The translations under genes were made by a program, and so were the position numbers. From an uncultured Methanobrevibacter sp. (GTDB taxonomy: Archaea; Methanobacteriota; Methanobacteria; Methanobacteriales; Methanobacteriaceae), in the NCBI GenBank assembly GCA_902795935.1, contig CADBMS010000053.1, forward strand, positions 1 through 6,584: 6,584 nucleotides of DNA, written 5' to 3'. The notes under the pieces were generated by a model. The model did not search any database, had not been told where the DNA came from, and worked only from the letters and a program-made list of their open reading frames with translations. Within the stretch, counting starts at the first letter, position 1; every line of letters starts with the position of its first letter. Shown in pieces: positions 1 through 6,007 of the stretch.

Positions 1-621
1 TATTGAATCATACAAAGTTAATATGTAGTGTATTATGCCATTAAGCCTTAAAAATTGCTCATCATACAAATAATAACCTGAATAATTGAATTTTTCATTT
101 TCTATTTTTTTTTCAATGTGATTTTTATTAGGCCAATTCTTGATTGTTTGATGAGATACAGTTATTCCAAGGAATATTTGGAAATATTCGCTTATTTTAC
201 GAAGTTATTGGTATCCAATTTATATAACACTAGGGATTTTATCAATTATTTCTTGTAAAAATTGTTTATGTTTTCCAATTAATGGATTGTTGTATATTCC
301 AAATTTTTTCACATCTTTTGCATTGATATTGTTGTTCTTTAAATTTACTGGGGTTTCCATTAATATTTTGTTTATTTTTAACTATTGTTCCTTTTTTAAT
401 AATTTTATGAGATCTACAAACAGGACAAACTGAATTAACATATGAAAATACATTATTTTCATCCAACAATAGTTTATTATTGGTATTTTCAATTTTAGAG
501 GTTTATTTAATCGTTCTGAAATAATTTTTTCGCGATTAATTTTCCCATCAACATAATCAAAAAATTTAACTTGTATGGCGTTTATATTTTTATTAAGGGC
601 AGATTTGTTTTGTTTACTCAT
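1..621 (-). pseudogene. Broken DDE transposase with N-terminal zinc ribbon; continues beyond the window
   Basis: Three reading frames join into one transposase-like protein. It starts at an ATG at 619-621, preceded by AGGACAGG, and reads MSKQNKSALNKNINAIQVKF up to about LNKP. A frameshift near 495-502 moves it to a frame with a zinc ribbon (CPVC, then QCKRC). A second frameshift in the A-run near 300-308 leads into a frame reading GIYNNPLIGKHKQF. Two in-frame TAA codons follow (220-222 and 205-207). The rest is open to the window edge, reading LRKISEYFQIFLGITVSHQT, then SGYYLYDEQFLRLNG and LTLYDSI. The Asp encoded at 61-63 (YDEQ) is probably the first catalytic residue of the DDE domain, by analogy with archaeal insertion-sequence transposases. 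Four lesions in about 620 bases mean the gene is dead. The catalytic C-terminal half lies outside the window. I cannot name the IS family with confidence. Confidence 0.8.
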
Positions 622-658
622 AAAATATTACCTGTCCTTACTTATTAAAGTAATTAAC

Positions 659-668
659 TATTTAAATA
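659..668 (-). promoter_or_regulatory. Possible TATA box for the decayed transposase
   Basis: The palindrome TATTTAAATA lies about 38 bases upstream of the transposase ATG at 619-621. This would allow a transcript start near 637 and a short leader containing the AGGACAGG ribosome binding site. The surroundings are so AT-rich that a match of this kind can arise by chance. I could not recognise terminal inverted repeats of the element in 622-750. Confidence 0.25.
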
Positions 669-744
669 AATATTTTCTAAAATAAAAGAAAATTAACAAA
701 AATTAATACACAAAATAACTTCAAACATCCAAAAAAATAAAATC

Positions 745-782
745 AAAAAAAGCCTATAAAATTTTACAGACTCTTTTTTTTT
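745..782 (-). terminator. Hairpin terminator of the feo operon
   Basis: The minus strand reads AGTCTGTAAAATTTTATAGGC followed by T (772 down to 751), then a run of T (751-745). In RNA the two halves pair over 11 positions, two of them G-U wobbles, with the innermost A-U pairs opening as the loop. The plus-strand transcript would have C-A mismatches at the wobble positions, so the structure favours minus-strand transcripts. It lies just after the stop of the cysteine-rich gene at 796. A T-run on the plus strand (774-782) could still help stop transcription coming the other way. Confidence 0.6.
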
Positions 783-795
783 AAAAAAAAGATTA

Positions 796-999
796 TCATT
801 TAATGTTTAATTTTTCTTTAATTGTATGAATTATTGATAAAGTGGATTTACTTTCAATATAGTTAACATATCCACAATTTGGACATGTTAATTGATTTTT
901 TGAATGTTTACTTTTACATATTCCACAACACTTACAATAATTATCACAATTTTCTATTTCAGTTTTGTTAAGATTATAGCCACAAATTCTACACATCAT
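796..999 (-). CDS. Small cysteine-rich zinc-ribbon-like protein, last gene of the feo operon
   Basis: This is a 67-residue soluble protein with no signal peptide or membrane segment. Nine cysteines lie at residues 3, 6, 18, 22, 24, 25, 28, 39 and 42. Two are CxxCGY knuckles (CRICGY at 3-8 and CPNCGY at 39-44), the typical two halves of a zinc ribbon. Between them is a denser cluster (C18, C22, C24, C25, C28, H32) that could hold a second metal ion. The last 20 residues look helical and lack cysteine. The start is either of two adjacent ATG codons (997-999 or 994-996), with AAGGT about 8 bases upstream. It follows feoB by 65 bases on the same strand with no terminator between, and the hairpin at 745-782 comes after it, so I infer co-transcription with feoAB. 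It does not look like bacterial FeoC (a winged helix) or the Firmicutes FeoB-associated Cys-rich membrane protein, because it has no membrane segment. Its function is unknown; a metal- or redox-sensing partner of FeoB is a guess. Confidence 0.75.
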   Translation of the reverse strand: MMCRICGYNLNKTEIENCDNYCKCCGICKSKHSKNQLTCPNCGYVNYIESKSTLSIIHTIKEKLNIK

Positions 1000-1064
1000 A
1001 TTTTTTAACCTTCATTTTTTTTTTTAAATTAAATTTCAATTAGTTGAATTTATTAAATATGAAT

Positions 1065-3077
1065 TTATCCTAATCCTATTAACATTCCTCCTTGATAAAT
1101 AATGAATGCAACTATCCAAGCAATTAACATACTATAAATAATATTGAATATTGCCCATTTCCAGCTATTAGATTCTTTTTTAATTGTTGCAACGGTTGCA
1201 AAACATGGAATATATAATAATACAAATGCCATAAGGGCAAATGCTGATAATGGTGTGAACATATCTGCTAAGATGGGTTCGAGTCCTTCTCCTTCGTCTC
1301 CTACGCCCATAAGGGTTCCAAATACATTAACAACATTTTCTTTAGCAATTACTCCAAATATTAATGATACTGCTGTTTGCCAATTTCCAAATCCTAATGG
1401 TTCAAATACGGGGGTAATTAAGGTTCCTATTTGTCCAGTAATACTTTCTTGGCTTCCATATTCAACACCCATTGGTAGACTACTTAAAACCCAAATAATA
1501 ATGCCTGAAACAAGAATTATTGTTCCAGCTCTTTTAATAAATCCTTTACCTCGTTCCCATGTGTGTATACACACACTTTTTAATTTAGGTATGCGGTATG
1601 GTGGTAATTCCATGATAAATGGTGAAGACATTCCTTTGAAAGCAGTATTTTTTAATATAAATGCTGTGAAAATTGCTATAAGTATTCCTAAACAATATAA
1701 TGAAAATATTATTAGGCTCTGATATTCTGTGAAAAGTGCTGAAACAAATAATAAATATACTGGCAATCTTGCAGTACACGACATAAACGGAACAATTAAC
1801 ATTGTAACTAATCTGTCTTTTTTATTTTCTAATGTACGTGTAGCCATAATTCCTGGAACACAACATCCAAATCCAAGTAACATAGGTATAAATGATTTTC
1901 CATGTAGGCCTACTAGTTTATGCATAATTTTATCCATTACAAATGCTGCTCTAGCTAGATATCCGCTGTCTTCTAGTAAACTTAGAAGGAAGAACATTAT
2001 AAAAATAATGGGTACAAATGTCAGTACTGAACCTACTCCTCCAATAACTCCGGTGACTAATAATGAAGAAATCCATGTTTCACCTAATACTCCTAGTATG
2101 CCTTCTCCTAATATTCCAAATCCTTCATCAATTAAATTTTGTAGTGGAGATCCTAGTGTAAATGTTATTTGGAAGATTAAATACATTATAATTCCAAATA
2201 TGGGTAATCCTAACCATTTATTTGTAACAATGCGATCAATAATATCAGTTCTTGTTTTTTTATTTAAAGCTGGTTTTTTCACAGCTTCTCTTATTAATCC
2301 ACTTATATGTCCATATCGTGCATCAACTATAGATTCTTCACAGTCATCTCCTATAACATCTTTTAAATGTTTTTTAACATTATTTACTTTGTTTAATAAA
2401 TCGTTTCCAATTGAGTCTTTTACTGCATTAGTGACAATTGAATCATTTTCTAGAAGTTTTATTGATGTCCAATATGGATCCATGTTAGATAATTTTAATT
2501 CTTTTTTAATTTCTTCGCTTATTTCATCAATATGTTCTGTTAATTCAGATCCATATTTTAATCTGCATTGTACATTTTGTGGATTTTTTGCAGATTTTAG
2601 TACAGTGTCTAATAATTTTTCAGTACCTTCATTATTATTTGCTTCTATTTTAACTACTGGTACGCCCATTAATTCGGATAATTTATTTATATTTATTTTA
2701 TAACCATTTTTTTCAGCGATTTTGTTCATATTTAAAGCAATAACAATATTTGCACCAAGTTCTATCATTTGAACTGTTAGATATAGGTTTCTTTCTATAT
2801 TTTCTGCATCAATAACATTAATTATAACATTTGGTTGTTCGTTTATAATGTAATCTCTGGATATTACTTCTTCAGGGGAATATGCCGTTAAACTATAATT
2901 TCCAGGTAAATCAATTATATTAATTTCTTTTGTTTTGTAATTAAATGTTCCTTCAGCTCTTTCAACAGTTTTTCCTGGCCAGTTACCTACATGTTGTCTC
3001 ATACCCGTTAATTGGTTGAACAGTGTACTTTTACCTACATTTGGATTTCCAGCAAGAGCTATCTTTAATTTATCCAT
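1065..3077 (-). CDS. feoB: Ferrous iron transporter FeoB, G domain plus membrane channel
   Basis: FeoB imports Fe(II) across the cytoplasmic membrane. The 670 residues are near the usual length for archaeal FeoB. The N-terminal G domain has G1 GNPNVGKST (10-18), the G2 threonine in GKTVE (T37) and G3 DLPG (56-59). The G4 motif is NMNK (116-119) where family members have NxxD, so the guanine-reading Asp is replaced by Lys. The G5 region (about 144-151) has Ala146 where E. coli has Ser. A helical linker follows (about 170-285), then the membrane part (about 288-668) with family motifs: LLEDSGYLARAAFVMD (367-382), GFGCCVPG (402-409), VPFMSCTARLPVY (429-441), HTWERG (505-510), VIAKENVV (576-583) and YIPCFATVATIKKE (622-635). 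The pore-region cysteines C405/C406, C434 and C625 are all present. The ATG has GGAGAAT about 8 bases upstream. It lies 31 bases after feoA, and the pair is surely one operon. Apart from G4 the protein looks intact. Confidence 0.97.
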   Translation of the reverse strand: MDKLKIALAGNPNVGKSTLFNQLTGMRQHVGNWPGKTVERAEGTFNYKTKEINIIDLPGNYSLTAYSPEEVISRDYIINEQPNVIINVIDAENIERNLYLTVQMIELGANIVIALNMNKIAEKNGYKININKLSELMGVPVVKIEANNNEGTEKLLDTVLKSAKNPQNVQCRLKYGSELTEHIDEISEEIKKELKLSNMDPYWTSIKLLENDSIVTNAVKDSIGNDLLNKVNNVKKHLKDVIGDDCEESIVDARYGHISGLIREAVKKPALNKKTRTDIIDRIVTNKWLGLPIFGIIMYLIFQITFTLGSPLQNLIDEGFGILGEGILGVLGETWISSLLVTGVIGGVGSVLTFVPIIFIMFFLLSLLEDSGYLARAAFVMDKIMHKLVGLHGKSFIPMLLGFGCCVPGIMATRTLENKKDRLVTMLIVPFMSCTARLPVYLLFVSALFTEYQSLIIFSLYCLGILIAIFTAFILKNTAFKGMSSPFIMELPPYRIPKLKSVCIHTWERGKGFIKRAGTIILVSGIIIWVLSSLPMGVEYGSQESITGQIGTLITPVFEPLGFGNWQTAVSLIFGVIAKENVVNVFGTLMGVGDEGEGLEPILADMFTPLSAFALMAFVLLYIPCFATVATIKKESNSWKWAIFNIIYSMLIAWIVAFIIYQGGMLIGLG

Positions 3078-3108
3078 TAAATATTCTCCATTTTATTAAT
3101 AATACTAT

Positions 3109-3342
3109 TTATTCTATTATTTCAACATCAATATTTTTAGCTTCATTTTTTCTTAATGAAATATTATATCCTTTAATTTTTATATCAATAGGGTCTCTTA
3201 ATGGAGCTATTTTTTTTAATTCTATTTCACTTCCTTTTACGAATCCTAATCCCATTAATCGTATTTTTAATTCAGAATCTGAGTTAAATGATTTTATGAT
3301 TCCTTTTTCTCCTTCTTTTAATTCATCTAATCTTTTTATCAT
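3109..3342 (-). CDS. feoA: FeoA, small SH3-like partner of FeoB
   Basis: The 77-residue cytosolic protein matches the FeoA family over its full length. It has an opening RLDELKEGEKGIIKSF, then the signature RLMGLGFVKGSEIEL (28-42), APLRDPIDIKIKGYNISLRK (46-65) and the closing NEAKNIDVEII. FeoA folds as an SH3-like barrel and is thought to assist or regulate FeoB through its G domain. Family size is about 75-90 residues, so this one is complete. The start is secure: AGGGAGGT sits 9 bases before the ATG. It is the first gene of the operon, followed 31 bases later by feoB. The 200 bases upstream carry a TATA box and two inverted repeats that probably make expression iron-dependent. Confidence 0.96.
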   Translation of the reverse strand: MIKRLDELKEGEKGIIKSFNSDSELKIRLMGLGFVKGSEIELKKIAPLRDPIDIKIKGYNISLRKNEAKNIDVEIIE

Positions 3343-3351
3343 TTTGATGTG

Positions 3352-3359
3352 ACCTCCCT
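3352..3359 (-). promoter_or_regulatory. Strong ribosome binding site of feoA
   Basis: The minus strand reads AGGGAGGT, 9 bases before the ATG at 3340-3342. It closely complements the 3' end of archaeal 16S rRNA. This fixes the feoA start and implies a leadered transcript, consistent with the TATA box at 3436-3447. Confidence 0.85.
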
Positions 3360-3384
3360 TAATTATTGATGTTTTTTTTAAATT

Positions 3385-3402
3385 TTTTAGTTTTATCTAA
3401 AA
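3385..3402. promoter_or_regulatory. Inverted repeat upstream of feoA, probable second operator
   Basis: TTTTAGTTTTATCTAAAA has perfect 6-base arms (TTTTAG and CTAAAA) around a 6-base spacer. It has the same TTTTAG-N6-CTAAA layout as the repeat at 3411-3426, with centres 25 bases apart. It would lie roughly +13 to +30 from the inferred feoA transcript start. Two matching sites suggest binding of two repressor dimers, as DtxR/IdeR-type metal regulators often do. The regulator is not in this window. Confidence 0.55.
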
Positions 3403-3410
3403 TTATTATT

Positions 3411-3426
3411 TTTAGGTAAACCTAAA
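3411..3426. promoter_or_regulatory. Perfect palindrome upstream of feoA, probable iron-repressor operator
   Basis: TTTAGGTAAACCTAAA has 7-base arms TTTAGGT and ACCTAAA around a 2-base centre. The half-site TTAGGT resembles the half-site of DtxR/IdeR-type operators, which control iron uptake genes in bacteria and have archaeal relatives. It begins about 10 bases downstream of the likely feoA TATA box and overlaps the inferred transcript start, so a bound repressor would block RNA polymerase. I saw no other copy of this sequence in the window. That the regulator is of the DtxR family is inference. Confidence 0.65.
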
Positions 3427-3435
3427 TTGTATTTA

Positions 3436-3447
3436 ATATATTATAAA
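3436..3447 (-). promoter_or_regulatory. TATA box of the feo operon
   Basis: The minus strand reads TTTATAATATAT. Archaeal transcripts start about 25 bases downstream of the TATA centre, which predicts a start near 3415 and a leader of about 70 bases containing the feoA ribosome binding site. The sequence is nearly symmetric (plus strand TTTAATATATTATAAA over 3433-3448), so it might also serve the divergent ATPase gene. Confidence 0.55.
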
Positions 3448-3508
3448 TTTAACTATTAAACAAAAATTAACAAAAAAATAAAATAATATCAACAACAAAA
3501 AATAATAA

Positions 3509-3518
3509 CTTATATAAC
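3509..3518 (+). promoter_or_regulatory. TATA-like box before the AAA ATPase gene
   Basis: CTTATATAAC is a good archaeal TATA match. However, it lies only about 30 bases before the GTG start, so a transcript starting 25 bases downstream would lose most of the ribosome binding site at 3529-3535. The near-symmetric box at 3433-3448, which allows a longer leader, is the alternative. I cannot choose between them. Confidence 0.35.
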
Positions 3519-3528
3519 AACAACAAAC

Positions 3529-3535
3529 GAGGTGA
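3529..3535 (+). promoter_or_regulatory. Ribosome binding site that fixes a GTG start
   Basis: GAGGTGA is an exact complement of the UCACCUC near the 3' end of archaeal 16S rRNA. It sits 7 bases before the GTG at 3543-3545. The spacing and strength justify choosing GTG as the start of the AAA ATPase. Confidence 0.8.
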
Positions 3536-3542
3536 CAAAACA

Positions 3543-4670
3543 GTGAAATCCAACAACACAATAAACAACCTAAAAACTATTGAAAGCAAAACACAAATAA
3601 TAACAAATGAACAAATAAAAGAAGCCAAAGTAATTGTAATAAAACCAATAGGATATCCATTCACTGCAACAATACTAGAAACACCACAACTAGAGGTAGA
3701 AAATAAAGAACTATTCGAATTATATGCACAAGATCAATGGAATGGATACATAATATCAGAAGGACAATATATATTTGATCAAAAAATATTGCCCGATTAT
3801 GCATTCAAAATAATAAATGCACATCCAAACAATTCAAAAATAACAAATAACACTTCAATATTATTAATCGAAAACTCGGAAAAAACAAAAAACACATACC
3901 AAAAAATAGAAACAAAACTAAAATTAAATGATGTCATAGGTCAAGAACAAGCAAAAATAAAATGTAAAATAATAATAAAATACCTAGAAAATCCTGAAAA
4001 ATTCAACCAATGGGCACCAAAAAACATATTATTTTATGGTACGCCAGGAACAGGAAAAACAATGCTAGCTAAAGCACTATCAAATGAAATTAAAACGCCA
4101 TTGTACCTTGTAAAAGCAACAAATCTAATAGGTGATCATGTAGGTGATGGAGCAAGACAAATACATGAACTTTTTGAAATAGCAACACAAAAAACACCAT
4201 CAATAATATTCATAGATGAAATAGATGCTATCGCGCTAGATAGAACATACCAATCATTAAGAGGTGATGTGTCAGAAGTAGTAAATGCATTACTAACCGA
4301 AATGGATGGAATAAAAACAAATCAAGGTTTAGTAACCATAGCAGCAACAAACAACCCTCAATTATTAGATTATGCAATAAGAAGTAGATTTGAAGAAGAA
4401 ATACAATTCATAACTCCAAATGAAAAAGAACGTGAACAAATACTAAAAAACAATATAAAAACAATGCCACTTCCTGTAACAATAAATCCTGAAAAACTAG
4501 CAAAAATGACAAAAGGAATGTCTGGAAGAGATTTAAAAGAAAAAATACTAAAAACAGCACTGCATAAAGCAATATCTGAAGATAATATTGAAATAACAAA
4601 AAAACATATTGATTATGCACTAAAAAATTATAATAATAATAAAAATGAACCTAAAGGAATGTTTGCATAA
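3543..4670 (+). CDS. AAA-family ATPase, single AAA module with its own N-domain
   Basis: This is a 375-residue soluble ATPase starting at GTG. Residues 1 to about 125 form an N-terminal region without recognisable motifs. The AAA module follows: Walker A GTPGTGKT (166-173), Walker B IIFIDEIDAI (221-230, D225/E226), sensor 1 TIAATN (265-270, N270), an AIRSRF segment (278-283) with arginine-finger candidates R280 and R282, and a C-terminal lid with GMSGRDL (325-331). Layout and motifs resemble the proteasome-activator, FtsH and Cdc48-like classical AAA clade. The pore-loop position reads LIGDHVGDGAR (195-205), with His199 where many unfoldases have Tyr, Trp or Phe. It has one module only and no protease domain or membrane helix. 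The gene is divergent from feoA and convergent with the next gene. By eye it leans to ATA, ACA and AAC codons, while feoB uses more AAT, GGT and CCT. An unfoldase or remodelling role is likely; the substrate is unknown and no link to iron is shown. Confidence 0.9.
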   Translation: MKSNNTINNLKTIESKTQIITNEQIKEAKVIVIKPIGYPFTATILETPQLEVENKELFELYAQDQWNGYIISEGQYIFDQKILPDYAFKIINAHPNNSKITNNTSILLIENSEKTKNTYQKIETKLKLNDVIGQEQAKIKCKIIIKYLENPEKFNQWAPKNILFYGTPGTGKTMLAKALSNEIKTPLYLVKATNLIGDHVGDGARQIHELFEIATQKTPSIIFIDEIDAIALDRTYQSLRGDVSEVVNALLTEMDGIKTNQGLVTIAATNNPQLLDYAIRSRFEEEIQFITPNEKEREQILKNNIKTMPLPVTINPEKLAKMTKGMSGRDLKEKILKTALHKAISEDNIEITKKHIDYALKNYNNNKNEPKGMFA

Positions 4671-4700
4671 ACATAAACTTTCATAATTTATTATCTATTT

Positions 4701-5582
4701 TCATGAAATATAATTAGTGAAATTCCAATTATCAATAAAACTAACAATTTCTTTACCATGATTCAATGTAACATTATTATCATCTTCAGTATAAGCTTCA
4801 TAAACAATTGCAGCAACACCGCCATCATTTAATGGTTTAGTAACATAATCAGGACTAGTAGGGTTATTTGGAGTATAATAAACTAACCAATCAAAATTAT
4901 CACACATAGCATGAGCAAGTTGACTAGATAAAACATTCTTATCTGAAGGAGTAAATACAAATCTTGAAATACCCCAATACCCATTACTATAATGAACATC
5001 AACAGCAAAGTTAAAATTATTATTAATAATGTCTGGTATTGCATATTCATTAGCTAATTTTTCTCCATTAAATCTACTTTGGGAAAATTCAGTTGAAGAA
5101 GATGTTACATTAATCTTATACAAATAATACTTATAGTTCAAAGCATCGCTTTCTTTCAATGCTTTCTCCATTAACTGATGAGCTCCTTTTTCTCTAGGAT
5201 GAACGCCTAAAATATAAGCTACTGAAATATTAGAATTACTATTTCCATAAGGACCATCTTTATAAACATTTCCTAAAGAATTATTACCTAATAATGTAGC
5301 TGTGGGAATTATATTTTCAATTTCAAGACTATCTTTAGAATTAGGTGTAATAAATGATATAATTGCACTAATCAAAAAAATAATTAATAATAATAAAATG
5401 ATGCTTCTAATAATATTCATATTTTGTATATAATTAATAATATCATTTATTTTAGCAAATGCATTTGTTACTTTAGAAAGTGCATTGTCATCATTATTTT
5501 TATTTTTTTTATATAATGATTGCATTTGGCTATCATAATCTTTTTTGTATAATGAAAGTTTCTTATCATCCATTATTAACAT
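4701..5582 (-). CDS. Membrane-anchored protein with M14-type zinc metallopeptidase-like motifs
   Basis: The 293-residue protein has a charged N-terminal tail (about 1-57, rich in Lys, Asn and Asp), one hydrophobic helix (about 57-79) and an external domain (80-293). The external domain shows the pattern of M14 carboxypeptidase and succinylglutamate-desuccinylase-like enzymes: GVHPRE (126-131) gives HxxE ligands H128 and E131, VDVHYSNG (194-201) gives a third ligand H197, and VYEAYT (260-265) gives a candidate catalytic Glu262. The segment around SRFNGEKLANEY (169-180) adds R170. I infer an enzyme facing outside and acting on a peptide or amide bond, perhaps in the cell wall; the substrate is unknown. 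Two starts are possible: ATG at 5580-5582, or ATG at 5571-5573 (residue 4). The second has GAGATG about 6 bases upstream and is perhaps better. The stop lies about 30 bases from the convergent ATPase stop, with no clear hairpin between. Confidence 0.75.
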   Translation of the reverse strand: MLIMDDKKLSLYKKDYDSQMQSLYKKNKNNDDNALSKVTNAFAKINDIINYIQNMNIIRSIILLLLIIFLISAIISFITPNSKDSLEIENIIPTATLLGNNSLGNVYKDGPYGNSNSNISVAYILGVHPREKGAHQLMEKALKESDALNYKYYLYKINVTSSSTEFSQSRFNGEKLANEYAIPDIINNNFNFAVDVHYSNGYWGISRFVFTPSDKNVLSSQLAHAMCDNFDWLVYYTPNNPTSPDYVTKPLNDGGVAAIVYEAYTEDDNNVTLNHGKEIVSFIDNWNFTNYIS

Positions 5583-5950
5583 CTCATAATTATAAGTATA
5601 GTATTTGAATTTTATTTAATCAATGATTATACTATTTCTTTTCACTATTTTTACTTTATTACAATATATACTAGTTATCAATGGATAAATCTTATTAAAT
5701 AATCATCAATTCTTAAATTATAAAAATTTAATTAAGAACTAATTCATTTTAAAGAAACAAAATTGATCTATATTGAGCTAAAAGATGTTTTTCATTAATT
5801 ATATTGTAATTAAACTTAGGATTTAAAACAAATATAAAATTGAATTATTATTATGTGAGTATTGTCCTAAAACACATAAACTAATCTTTATTCATATTCT
5901 CAAAAAATTAAATAGATGGTTTTAAATACTAGTTATTACATAATAAGAAT
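5583..5950. other. AT-rich stretch without a recognisable gene
   Basis: All six frames are broken by frequent stops, and I could not join fragments into a known protein. It should contain the promoter of the minus-strand gene ending at 4701. The only structure I see is a weak AT palindrome (TTAAATT, 5-base spacer, AATTTAA, within about 5713-5732), which is expected by chance here. There is no tRNA-like cloverleaf and no CRISPR-like repetition. Confidence 0.6.
5664..5673 (-). promoter_or_regulatory. Possible TATA box of the metallopeptidase-like gene
   Basis: The minus strand reads AGTATATATT about 80-90 bases upstream of the start. This predicts a transcript start near 5643 and a leader of about 60-70 bases. 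A closer TTAAATAAAATT around 5612-5625 is an alternative. In DNA this AT-rich neither is strong evidence. Confidence 0.3.
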
Positions 5951-5969
5951 TAGTTATAAAATTTAACCC

Positions 5970-6007
5970 CAATATAAAAAATAAAGTCCTGTTACAATAT
6001 AAAAAAT
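5970..6007. repeat. 13-base direct repeat, two copies
   Basis: CAATATAAAAAAT occurs exactly at 5970-5982 and at 5995-6007, 25 bases apart start to start. The second copy forms part of the left arm of the candidate RNA hairpin. It may come from a small tandem duplication, or be chance in A-rich DNA. Confidence 0.5.

Noticed and set aside
1144..1722. Open frame of 192 codons on the plus strand
   Set aside because: It is antisense to the membrane part of feoB, with no motif and no ribosome binding site that would argue for a gene.
1585..1779. Open frame of 64 codons on the minus strand
   Set aside because: It overlaps feoB in another frame and shows no family features.
1729..2703. Long open frame (324 codons) on the plus strand
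   Set aside because: It lies wholly antisense to feoB, which has all its family motifs in frame. Its translation has no recognisable motif; it is a shadow produced by feoB codon usage.
3023..3352. Open frame of 109 codons on the plus strand across the feoA/feoB junction
   Set aside because: It is antisense to two certain genes and has a low-complexity, Phe/Ser/Ile-rich translation.
3411..3426. The palindrome as a transcription terminator or riboswitch stem
   Set aside because: It overlaps the inferred transcript start rather than lying inside the leader, and no T-run follows on either strand in the right place. An operator fits better.
3467..3664. Open frame of 65 codons on the minus strand, hydrophobic
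   Set aside because: It is antisense to the start and ribosome binding site of the AAA ATPase. The hydrophobic translation simply reflects the A-rich plus strand.
4408..4620. Open frame of 70 codons on the minus strand, Leu/Phe-rich
   Set aside because: It is antisense to the conserved C-terminal lid of the AAA ATPase, with the same composition artefact.
5710..5735. AT-only palindrome that could be a hairpin or origin-like element
   Set aside because: Short arms made only of A and T are expected often at this base composition, and no origin-type repeats or replication genes are nearby.
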